Assembly (NCBI GenBank): GCA_029975915.1
Contig: JARKOC010000352.1
Location: 1-64,000, forward strand
Direction: 5' to 3'
Length of the DNA stretch: 64,000 nt
Source of the DNA: Bryobacteraceae bacterium
GTDB lineage: Bacteria; Acidobacteriota; Terriglobia; Bryobacterales; Bryobacteraceae
Each line of letters starts with the position of its first letter. The first letter of the stretch is position 1. This document shows positions 16,848 through 24,371 of this stretch, piece by piece. The notes under the pieces were generated by a model. It ran no database searches and was not told the DNA's origin. It worked only from the letters and a program-made list of their open reading frames with translations. Made by a program: the position numbers and the translations under genes.

Positions 16848-18017
16848 ATGGCTTGTTATATTTCATCGAACGACAACAGGTTCTACGCGGCGCTGGAGCA
16901 GCAGTATGGAACGGTGGCGGCAGTGACGGCGGCGGACCGATTTCCGGGCGTCAGCCTGAGAGCCACACAGAGCAACGACCTGCCGCGGCGGCGGGACAAG
17001 ACGGGGACACGGACTTGGCAAGGGATCACGGGAACGCCGCGACGGCGGACAAGGTTCACGCTGGAGACCTACCTGGTGAGCCGGGAGAACGCGGGAGAGG
17101 CGCCGGGATACGGGCCGATGATCCGCGCGGCGCTGGGTGGCGAGCCGCGGGCGTCGGCGCCTTTGCAAGTGGCGTCAGCGAGCGGGACATCGATCACGAC
17201 GGCGACGAATCATGGACTGGGCGAAGGCATGGCCGTCACGTTCGGAGGGGAGATCCGGGCCGTGGCCGCGGTGGCGGACGCCCAGACGATCGTAGTGGCG
17301 GCGCCGTTCACAACGACGCCAGGAGCAGGTTCGATGCTGGGTGCGACGGTGAGCTTCGGGCCGGCGAAACAGCTACCGAGCGTGTCGCTGTATGACTACT
17401 GGAGTCCCGAGGCGAGCGTTCAACGGCTGTTGAGAGGTACGGCGGTGGACAAGATGGAGATCCGGGTGAACGGCGATTTCCACGAAATCGGGTTTGAAGG
17501 CATCGCGGCGGATCTGCTGGACAGCGCGAGTTTCGAGTCAGGTCAAGGGGGATTGACGCAGTTTCCGATGGAGCCGACCGTGAGCGAACTCATTTACTCG
17601 CCGGTACCCGGACATCTAGGACAGGCGTGGGTAGGATTGGGGCCGTCGAGGTTCCATACGGTAACTTCGGCGCAGATCACGGTGGACAACAATCTGGAGA
17701 CGAGGCGGAACGAATTCGGGATGATCGATCCGAGGTGCCTAGTTGCGGGCGAGCGGGAGGTGTCGGTGGAGTTTGAGCTGTACAGCAGGGACGATGCGTC
17801 GTTCAACGAGCTGTACCAGGCGGCGCGACAACGATCGCCGGTGCCCTGTTTCATGCAACTTGGCGAGGTCGAGGGCGAGTTGTGCGGTGTCTATGTGAAG
17901 AGCTTTGTCCCGGAGGTGCCAGAATTCGTCGACGACGAAAACCGGTTGAGGTGGCGGTTCAAGGCATCAAGGGCGCAGGGCACGGCCGAGGACGAGATCT
18001 ATGTCGTGTTCGGGTGA
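16848..18017 (+). CDS. Major tail tube protein
   Basis: A 389-residue protein. The segment GTPRRRTRFTLETYLVSREN, a central beta module (residues about 100-160), then VDKMEIRVNGDFHEIGFEG and a C-terminal half with VSVEFELYSRDD are consistent with phage tail-tube proteins carrying an inserted Ig-like domain. Position between the terminator-like gene and the tail assembly chaperone is that of the tube. The extra central domain could be displayed on the tail surface. The stop overlaps the chaperone gene by 17 bases. Confidence 0.7.
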   Translation: MACYISSNDNRFYAALEQQYGTVAAVTAADRFPGVSLRATQSNDLPRRRDKTGTRTWQGITGTPRRRTRFTLETYLVSRENAGEAPGYGPMIRAALGGEPRASAPLQVASASGTSITTATNHGLGEGMAVTFGGEIRAVAAVADAQTIVVAAPFTTTPGAGSMLGATVSFGPAKQLPSVSLYDYWSPEASVQRLLRGTAVDKMEIRVNGDFHEIGFEGIAADLLDSASFESGQGGLTQFPMEPTVSELIYSPVPGHLGQAWVGLGPSRFHTVTSAQITVDNNLETRRNEFGMIDPRCLVAGEREVSVEFELYSRDDASFNELYQAARQRSPVPCFMQLGEVEGELCGVYVKSFVPEVPEFVDDENRLRWRFKASRAQGTAEDEIYVVFG

Positions 18018-18387
18018 CACCGTGGAGTGGGCGAGCGCGCAGTGGCGGGAATCAGCCAGCATTCCTGGCATCCGGTTCAAGACCGTGAAGATGACACTGG
18101 CGAGGCGAAGGGACTTAACGAGCCGCGTGAGAACGATGCTGAACCAGGCGAGGTTTCACGCAGCGTCGGGCGAGGCCGAAGAGCAGATGGAAGGGTCGTT
18201 GCTGGCCGTGGAGACGGACCGGATGCTGCTGGACTGGGGGCTGCTGGAGATTGAGGGGCTGACGATCGATGGCGAGCCAGCGAGTGTACGAAACCTGATC
18301 GAGGCGGGTCCGGAGGAGCTGTGCCGTGAGATCGCGGAGCAGATCCGGCGCGACTGCCAACTGACGGAACAAGAAAGAAAAAACTGA
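18001..18387 (+). CDS. Tail assembly chaperone, short (G-like) product
   Basis: A 128-residue protein starting inside the end of the tail-tube gene. It has an N-terminal region (FKTVKMTLARRRDLTSRVRTM), then helices ending QIRRDCQLTEQERKN. The last codons AGA AAA AAC before TGA contain the slippery heptamer A AAA AAC. Location between tube and tape measure, plus a frameshift site at its end, match the lambda G/GT type of tail chaperone that binds the tape measure during tail assembly. Sequence similarity to known chaperones was not tested. Confidence 0.75.
   Translation: MSCSGDTVEWASAQWRESASIPGIRFKTVKMTLARRRDLTSRVRTMLNQARFHAASGEAEEQMEGSLLAVETDRMLLDWGLLEIEGLTIDGEPASVRNLIEAGPEELCREIAEQIRRDCQLTEQERKN
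18378..18384 (+). promoter_or_regulatory. Programmed -1 ribosomal frameshift site (A AAA AAC)
   Basis: The heptamer is in the exact X XXY YYZ phase relative to the chaperone frame (…AGA AAA AAC TGA). Slipping back one base turns the stop TGA into CTG AGG and opens a frame of 111 further codons to 18719. The zero-frame stop follows immediately. Downstream there is only a weak possible stem (CTCGC 18390-18394 with GCGAG 18433-18437); no strong stimulator was identified. Confidence 0.8.
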
Positions 18388-18719
18388 GGCTCGCCTTTCA
18401 CTTCGCCCTTTCGAATCCAGCCGGGTGGGAGTGCGAGACATGCAGGCGGCAAGGGCTGGAGAAGCGGAGACGGTGCGGGTGGCTGCCGGCGGGGGCTTTG
18501 GATGGGCAGGCGGCGAAGGTGGTGTGGGCGCGGAAGGGCGCGCTGTCGGAGCGATGCCCGAGAAGCGAGATCAGCGCCGAAAGCGAGGCGTGGCTGGAGT
18601 GGTGGGCGGTTTGGCGGCACACGCGGAGCGGGGGAGAGCTGAGCGCGCGGGATGCCGAAGCGCTGGCGCTACTGAACGCGGAAATGGAGAAGGAGACGCA
18701 TGAGCTTGAAAGACGGTGA
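18384..18719 (+). CDS. Tail assembly chaperone, frameshift extension (T-like part of the fusion)
   Basis: This -1 frame is open from the slippery site to TGA 18717-18719 and would be joined to the 128-residue upstream product, giving a 239-residue fusion (base 18384 read twice). It begins LRLAFHFALSNPAGWECETC and includes C-x2-C and a further C-G-W, possibly a small zinc knuckle. It continues with a tryptophan-rich helix (SEAWLEWWAVWRH). An internal ATG at 18498 exists but lacks a convincing ribosome site and would lose the cysteine motif. The end overlaps the tape-measure start at 18700. Confidence 0.75.
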   Translation: MRLAFHFALSNPAGWECETCRRQGLEKRRRCGWLPAGALDGQAAKVVWARKGALSERCPRSEISAESEAWLEWWAVWRHTRSGGELSARDAEALALLNAEMEKETHELERR

Positions 18720-19299
18720 GACGGAGAGCCAGCGGAAGCTAGAGGAACTGGCAAGCAGACTGGCGGCGTCAGCGGCGCAGGCAGGGTATGCGAGCGGACT
18801 GAATCTGGCAGCGGCGGGGACGGGAGTGGCGCCCGATTTGACGAAAGCGAGCGTGACGGCGTCAACGGCGGTCTCGAAGACGAGTTCTGGCTCTACGGTA
18901 GAGAGCGCGGCAAGCACGATTGCACAGAACACGAAGCCGTCGACAGGATTGCTTGGAGCGATGGCGAATCTGAATCCGATCGTGGCCGGGCTAATGAAGA
19001 TGTTTGGTGGCTGGGGCAGCGAAGAAGCGGTTCAGACTCTAACCAAGATCGAGAGGCCGGACGCAGTCCGTTATCAGGGCGGCGTCAGCGAGCCCACGGG
19101 CTGGAGCATAGGCGAGATTGACTATTCGGCAAACGGTATGCCGAGGGCTGTGAACGGCCGGGGGCAAGCGCCGGTTGTCGTTCAGGTGCAGGCGATCGAC
19201 AGCCGGTCGTTTCTGGATCACCGGGACGAGATCGCGTCGGCTGTCAGACAAGCGCTGCTTGAGAGCCACGGGCTCGGCGATGTGATGCGAGAGGGGTGA
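18700..19299 (+). CDS. Putative short tape-measure protein
   Basis: A 199-residue protein with ATG 18700 after AAGGAG. The N-terminus is helical and alanine/serine-rich, the centre has one hydrophobic segment (LGAMANLNPIVAGLMKMFGG, about residues 85-104), and the C-terminus (VVVQVQAIDSRSFLDHRDEI) resembles the end of many tape-measure proteins. Tape-measure length sets tail length, so this would give a very short tail. Position after the frameshifted chaperone and before the distal-tail genes supports the call. Alternatively the true tape measure has been lost and this is a tip component. Confidence 0.6.
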   Translation: MSLKDGETESQRKLEELASRLAASAAQAGYASGLNLAAAGTGVAPDLTKASVTASTAVSKTSSGSTVESAASTIAQNTKPSTGLLGAMANLNPIVAGLMKMFGGWGSEEAVQTLTKIERPDAVRYQGGVSEPTGWSIGEIDYSANGMPRAVNGRGQAPVVVQVQAIDSRSFLDHRDEIASAVRQALLESHGLGDVMREG

Positions 19300-19309
19300 G
19301 GAACCGGAG

Positions 19310-19666
19310 ATGACGGAGTTTCCTCGACTCAAGACAGGGGCGCTGGCTCAGGACGGCCTGGAGTGCGGTCACAGGACGCGGACGCGGGTGATGCGGTACG
19401 TGGACGGCAGCGAGCAGGCGGTGAAGATACAGCGCGGGCGGAAGCGCTGGATGGTGCGACTGGAACGGCTGGACGAAGGGGAGTTGGCGGCGTTGGTCGA
19501 GTTCGTGGGGGCGGTGAGAGGCGGGGCGGGCACGTTCGCATTCACGGATCCGAGGACCGGCGTGAGGTACGAGAAGTGCAGAATCGAGGGCGCTGAGTTT
19601 GAGGTTGGCCTTGAGGCCCTGGGGGACGGGCGCACAGAGTTGAGAATCGTCGAGGAGATTGACTGA
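19310..19666 (+). CDS. Distal tail-like protein (DUF2460-like)
   Basis: A 118-residue beta-rich protein. The pattern FPRLKTGALAQ, DGSEQAVKIQRGRKRWMVRL, LDEGELAALVEFVGAVRGG and GTFAFTDPRTGVRYEKCR resembles distal tail proteins of the DUF2460 type, which form the ring joining the tube to the tip. The next gene repeats the same opening theme. It begins 10 bases after the tape-measure stop and its end is next to the following gene's start, consistent with one operon. Confidence 0.65.
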   Translation: MTEFPRLKTGALAQDGLECGHRTRTRVMRYVDGSEQAVKIQRGRKRWMVRLERLDEGELAALVEFVGAVRGGAGTFAFTDPRTGVRYEKCRIEGAEFEVGLEALGDGRTELRIVEEID

Positions 19667-19667
19667 G

Positions 19668-20447
19668 ATGGCGCATTTTCCACAACTCGAGAGCGGGTGC
19701 GTGGGGCAGTATCCGATGCGGCGCACGTTGCAGCTACGGACGTTGGAGAGCGAGACGCCGGGTGGCCGCCGGCGAGCGGCGTTTGACGGAGCGGGGAGCG
19801 AGTTGGGATGGGACCTGGCGTTGACGGGGTTGAGCGAAAGCGAGGCGGATGCGATCCAAGCATTATTTCAAGCGAGCGAGGGAAGACGCCGGAATTTCAC
19901 GTTCGTTGATCCGTCGGCGAATCTGCTGTCCGGGACGGACGATCTGGCGGGGACCTTGTGGGAGATAGGGCCGGGCGCGGTGGTGACCGCGCGCCAGGTT
20001 GGACCCGAAGGCGAGCAGGAGGCGGCCAGCGTAACAAACCTAGGCGCCGTCTGGAGCGGGGTGGCGCAATCGCTGGCGGTTCCGGCGGGCATGAACTACT
20101 GCCTCAGCGCATGGGTAAAGGCGGCAGAGGGGAGCACGGTCCGATTGACCATTGGCAGTTTGGAGCGGACCGTGCAATTGGAAAACAAGTGGCAGCGGGC
20201 GTGGGTGAGCGGAGTGGCAGGAACAAGCCCCGTGCAGTTCAACATCGCCGTACCGCCAGGCGGAACAGTGGAGGTCTTCGGCCCGCAGGCGGAGGTACAG
20301 TTGGCACCGTCGGAGTACAAGCGGAACCGGGGACGGGGAGGGCTGTATCCGAGAGCGCGCTTCGGCAGCGAAGAACTGAACTTCAGGGCCGAAGCGCCCG
20401 GCCTGTACGCGTGCGACGTGCGCATCGTAAGCCCGTGGGAGGAGTGA
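19668..20447 (+). CDS. Second distal tail-like protein with C-terminal beta-sandwich
   Basis: A 259-residue protein, start ATG 19668 (a TTG at 19659 is less likely) preceded by GAGGAG. Residues 1-85 parallel the previous protein: FPQLESGCVGQYPMRRTLQ, LTGLSESEADAIQALFQASE and NFTFVDPSANLL. Residues 95-205 add a carbohydrate-binding-like module (NYCLSAWVKAAEGSTVRLTI). The last 50 residues return to the tail domain. A sugar-binding insertion at the tail tip could contact the recipient surface. Likely arose by duplication of the smaller gene plus a domain insertion. Confidence 0.6.
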   Translation: MAHFPQLESGCVGQYPMRRTLQLRTLESETPGGRRRAAFDGAGSELGWDLALTGLSESEADAIQALFQASEGRRRNFTFVDPSANLLSGTDDLAGTLWEIGPGAVVTARQVGPEGEQEAASVTNLGAVWSGVAQSLAVPAGMNYCLSAWVKAAEGSTVRLTIGSLERTVQLENKWQRAWVSGVAGTSPVQFNIAVPPGGTVEVFGPQAEVQLAPSEYKRNRGRGGLYPRARFGSEELNFRAEAPGLYACDVRIVSPWEE

Positions 20448-20450
20448 GAG

Positions 20451-23400
20451 ATGGCGAACATCCACGAAATGAAACGGTCGGAGACGCCGGAGACACCGGT
20501 GATGCTGTTTGACTGCACGCTGACGGACGGCCGAACAGAACGGTGGGCAACGCACGCAGTAGCAGCGGGTGGGGAAAGCTACGAAGCGAGAGTTTTGAAG
20601 CACAACGCGTTTGAGTTGCGGGCCGGGTCGGAGGACGGCGTGGACGCTGCAGGACGGTTCGTGCTGACGCTGGACAACGTGGACGGCTACGTTTCGCAAA
20701 TAGAGCGGACTGTGGGGTGGAAGGCGGCGAAGCTCAGGGCGCGGATCGCATTCGTCGATGTGGAAACGGGTTCGGCGGTAACAGATCCGTTGACGGTGTT
20801 TCTGGGGGCGGCGAACCCGGCGGAGGAGTTGTCGGAAACGTTTGCGCGGCTGAGTTTTACCAGCCGTCTGAGCCTCCAAAGGGTGATTCTGCCGCAATTG
20901 CGAGTGCAGTCGAGGTGTCCGTGGGCGTTTCCGTCAACTCAGGCGCAGCGGGAAGAGGCAGCCAACGGCGGCGCGGAGGGGAGCCACTCGCCGTTCTATG
21001 GGTGCGGGTATTCGCCGGATGCGCCCGATGGGATCGGGAGCATCGGTGCAGACGGGCCATACACGACGTGCGCGTACACCAAGGCCGACTGCCAGGCGCG
21101 AGGGATGTTCGACAAGGATGTGGAGAACAGGTCAACGGCGCGGTTCGGCGGATTCCAGTTTCTACCACCGAGCGTGATGGTGAGGGGTTATGGCGAGAAG
21201 GATGCGGCGCTCAGCGAAGCGTTGGACAACCGGGCCAAGTCGAACGACGCTGTACCGCTGGTGTACGGAACCAACTGGTACCAACCGCCTGTGGTGTACA
21301 CGCGGAGCGACGGGAACCTGACGCATTGCGAGGTGCTGCTGGGCAGTGGCGAGATGGAAGCCGTGCACAGGGTCGCCGCGAGCGGGGTGGAGATCCCGGC
21401 AGGCGAAATGGGCAAGGACATGGGGGCGACGGGCTGGTACAACGTCGTCAGCCTGGGCGGACGCAACGGGGGGTTCAATCTGAACTTCGTTGACGGCTCG
21501 GGCCTGCCGCTGGGCGACCCGCACGGGAGCATGGCCATCCTGGCCGTAGCGATCCCGAACAAGCTGAACGACGGATCGAACATCCCGAAGATCGAGGTGC
21601 TAGCTGATGGTCTGAAACTCGACCGGTACGGCGTGGACGGCACACCCTTGGGAAAGGCGTTCACAAGGAATCCGGCGTGGATACTGTTGGACGTGTTGAG
21701 ACGGTCGGGGTGGAAACTGGACGAGTTGAACATCGCGAGCTTTACGTCTTCGGCAATGCACTGTGACGAGTTGATCGAAGTCAAGGACGCGTTCGGGAAT
21801 ACGAGAACCGCGCCGAAGTTCGAGGTGAACCTGGCTCTGCTAAAGCGCAGGAGTGCGGCCGACGTCGTTCGAGGTATCCGGACGAGCGCCGCGCTGATGT
21901 TGACATTCGGAGCGGACGGCAAGCTGCAACTGACCCCTGAGGACACTCTTGCGAGGCAGCAGACGCAGAAGCCGGAATACTCGAACTCGACCGAAACGCT
22001 TGGCGGCGGATGGCCGGCCTACGAGTTTGGCGACGGGACGAATGGAACGACGGGCATTCTAAGAAGGACAGACGGCGCGCCGGCGATCAGGCTGTGGGCG
22101 AGGTCGACGGCAGAGAGCCCGAACCGGTGGAGCGTGGAGTTCCAGAACAGCTTCAACGAATACCAGCAGGACAGCGTGTCGCTGCTGGATCTGGACGACG
22201 TTGTGGCCGCTGGACAGGAATTGGCCGCACCAGTCCCGGCGTTGGGACTGCCGCATTTTGACCAGGCGGCGCGGGTAACTCGGTTTCTGTTGATGAAGTC
22301 CATCAAGGGGAACATGTATGCAGAGTTTGATACTGGTCCGCATGCGCTGGGGCTGCGGCCGGGCGACATCATCAGCCTGACTTACATGAAAGAGGGCCTG
22401 GTACGTGCTCCGTTCCGCATTACGAAGATTGCGCCCAGCGAGAACTACATGACTGCGCGAATCACCGCGCAGAGGCATCACGATGAATGGTACGAGCTGC
22501 TGGCAGCGGGCTGGCAGGAAGGTGAGCAAAGGCGTAGGACAAACGGGCGGTGGGGGCTTGTGCCGAGGCCGATCACGGGCGTGAGTCTGGACGAGCACGG
22601 AAGGGCGTTGTTTGAGATTGAGGAAGACCTCGCCGACGATGGAGGCACGGCGGTTCGCCTAAAGGTCAGGTACACGAGGCCGGAGCTGTCTGAAGCGTCG
22701 CCGGCGTCGATCCCGATCGTGGGGCTGACACCACTTGTGGAAACAGCGGGCGGAGTGCTGCCTGGCGGCAAAAGTTACTACTATGCGGTCAGCGCACTTG
22801 ACGGGAACGGACGGGAGACGGAGCTGAGTTTTACCGTACGTGCTTCGGTGCCAGCTGGCGGGGAGAACCGGGTGACGCTTAGAGAGCTTGGCTTTGCGCC
22901 AGGCACGGCGGGGTTTCGGATTTACCGCGGAGCGAGCCCTTCCCGGTTACTGCGGATCGCGAGCGCCAACGGAGGGACGGAGGAGTTCACCGATCCGGGC
23001 TTCACGGCCGAGTGCGCGTTGCCCGTGGATGTGAACTTCGATCACGCGAACTTCTATTGGCGCATGGAACTGATGCCAGAAACGGGGGTGGCATCAGCCG
23101 GTGCGACGACGCTGTCAGGCGCGGGGCTAGCGATGACGGCGAACGAATTCAGATCTGCGGTCGTGCGGATCACCCAAGGACGGGGAGAGGGCCAGGAGCG
23201 CGTGGTGCTGAGTCACGATGGAACCACGTTCGAACTGCAAACGCCCTGGACGACTGTACCGGACGGGACGAGCCAGTTTGTCGTGGCGGAGGCGGCGTGG
23301 CGGTTCGGGGCGGCAACCAGGACGGATCAAGCGCAATTCGAGGTTCCGAACCGGCCGGGCGCCATGGTGCAGATCAGTGGCCGGGCCGCGAACGTGCTCG

Positions 23401-24371
23401 ACAGCGAGACGGACGCTGAATTAAGCCCGTTGCATCGCTATCGCATTGGCGGCGAAGCGGGAAGTGACATGGATACTCCGCCGGAACCGGCGTTTTCGCT
23501 TTCAGTGGAGAAACCGGGCGAGTTATGGCTCACGGGGATCGGGTTCGAGTCCTTGGAGAACACGTCGACCATCGCGTCGGGCACGCTTGTGGTCCGCTAT
23601 GCAGACGAGTCGGCCGAATCAGAGTCCGCCGATCTGACCGGAGCGGTGACGGCGGTGGATGAGTGGATTTCGGTGGATCCGGCATCCAACGCCGTGGTGG
23701 GCGACCTGTTGCAGGCCGAACGAGAGGTCATGCGAGTGATCGAGGTGACTCTTGACGGGCAATTGCTCAGGGTCGAGCGGGGCGTACTCTACAGCATGGC
23801 GGCGGCGCACCCGATGGGAACAGAAGTGGAGACGCTGAGGAGGCTTGTGGTGGTGGCCCCGTTCCAGAGATCATTCTTCGGAAGCAACGCCAGCGGCAGC
23901 TATGCACTTCCAATCACGCTGAAGAACGCGCGGATTGCGGCGGCCGAGTTTTATGTGACAAACAGGATTGGCGACAGCCCTACGGGGATCGCCTGTTACA
24001 CAGGCCTGGCCGACAGAGGGCTCCGGACATTCGCTGGCGGACAGTTCGTAATCCAGGTGGAGGGTGATCTCGCATTGGAAACGTCAGTGGCGCCTCCGCT
24101 GACCGTGGACGTGAACCGGTCGGTGGCGGAGATTAGGGCGACAGTGGCTGAAGCGCCAGTTGGAGGCAATATTGTGGCTAGAATTCGCGTCAACGGCTTG
24201 GCGTACAGCGATTTGACAATCGCCGACGGGAGCCGGATGAGCCCGGTTGTCAGCGGCGCGGCGCTAGGGCGGCTGTTGGCGGGATCGGAGATTACGCTTG
24301 ATGTACTGAGCGTACCGACCGGCGCTGGGACCCGCCCGGGCAGAAATCTGACGGTAACAATGAAACTCTAA
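20451..24371 (+). CDS. Tail hub/tip protein: gpL-like Fe-S motif domain fused to a large tip
   Basis: A 1306-residue protein. Residues 1-300 resemble lambda gpL/Phage_BR0599 tail-tip proteins: CPWAF (C156), YGCGYSP (C185), TTCAYTKADC (C207 and C214) and RFGGF (232-235), the layout in which gpL binds an iron-sulfur cluster. Residues about 250-650 contain a hub-like region (VPLVYGTNWYQPPVV, SMAILAVAIP, WILLDVLRRSGW). A fibronectin-type module lies near 760-860 (YYYAVSALDGNGRETELSF) and the rest is beta-rich tip. It would contact the recipient cell. It ends convergently with pfk, sharing bases at the stop codons. No peptidoglycan-hydrolase domain is seen. Confidence 0.75.
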   Translation: MANIHEMKRSETPETPVMLFDCTLTDGRTERWATHAVAAGGESYEARVLKHNAFELRAGSEDGVDAAGRFVLTLDNVDGYVSQIERTVGWKAAKLRARIAFVDVETGSAVTDPLTVFLGAANPAEELSETFARLSFTSRLSLQRVILPQLRVQSRCPWAFPSTQAQREEAANGGAEGSHSPFYGCGYSPDAPDGIGSIGADGPYTTCAYTKADCQARGMFDKDVENRSTARFGGFQFLPPSVMVRGYGEKDAALSEALDNRAKSNDAVPLVYGTNWYQPPVVYTRSDGNLTHCEVLLGSGEMEAVHRVAASGVEIPAGEMGKDMGATGWYNVVSLGGRNGGFNLNFVDGSGLPLGDPHGSMAILAVAIPNKLNDGSNIPKIEVLADGLKLDRYGVDGTPLGKAFTRNPAWILLDVLRRSGWKLDELNIASFTSSAMHCDELIEVKDAFGNTRTAPKFEVNLALLKRRSAADVVRGIRTSAALMLTFGADGKLQLTPEDTLARQQTQKPEYSNSTETLGGGWPAYEFGDGTNGTTGILRRTDGAPAIRLWARSTAESPNRWSVEFQNSFNEYQQDSVSLLDLDDVVAAGQELAAPVPALGLPHFDQAARVTRFLLMKSIKGNMYAEFDTGPHALGLRPGDIISLTYMKEGLVRAPFRITKIAPSENYMTARITAQRHHDEWYELLAAGWQEGEQRRRTNGRWGLVPRPITGVSLDEHGRALFEIEEDLADDGGTAVRLKVRYTRPELSEASPASIPIVGLTPLVETAGGVLPGGKSYYYAVSALDGNGRETELSFTVRASVPAGGENRVTLRELGFAPGTAGFRIYRGASPSRLLRIASANGGTEEFTDPGFTAECALPVDVNFDHANFYWRMELMPETGVASAGATTLSGAGLAMTANEFRSAVVRITQGRGEGQERVVLSHDGTTFELQTPWTTVPDGTSQFVVAEAAWRFGAATRTDQAQFEVPNRPGAMVQISGRAANVLDSETDAELSPLHRYRIGGEAGSDMDTPPEPAFSLSVEKPGELWLTGIGFESLENTSTIASGTLVVRYADESAESESADLTGAVTAVDEWISVDPASNAVVGDLLQAEREVMRVIEVTLDGQLLRVERGVLYSMAAAHPMGTEVETLRRLVVVAPFQRSFFGSNASGSYALPITLKNARIAAAEFYVTNRIGDSPTGIACYTGLADRGLRTFAGGQFVIQVEGDLALETSVAPPLTVDVNRSVAEIRATVAEAPVGGNIVARIRVNGLAYSDLTIADGSRMSPVVSGAALGRLLAGSEITLDVLSVPTGAGTRPGRNLTVTMKL

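Noticed and set aside
18498..18719. Independent 73-residue gene from ATG 18498
   Set aside because: The same frame is open back to a perfectly phased slippery site, and the ATG has no good ribosome site, so a frameshift extension is the better model.
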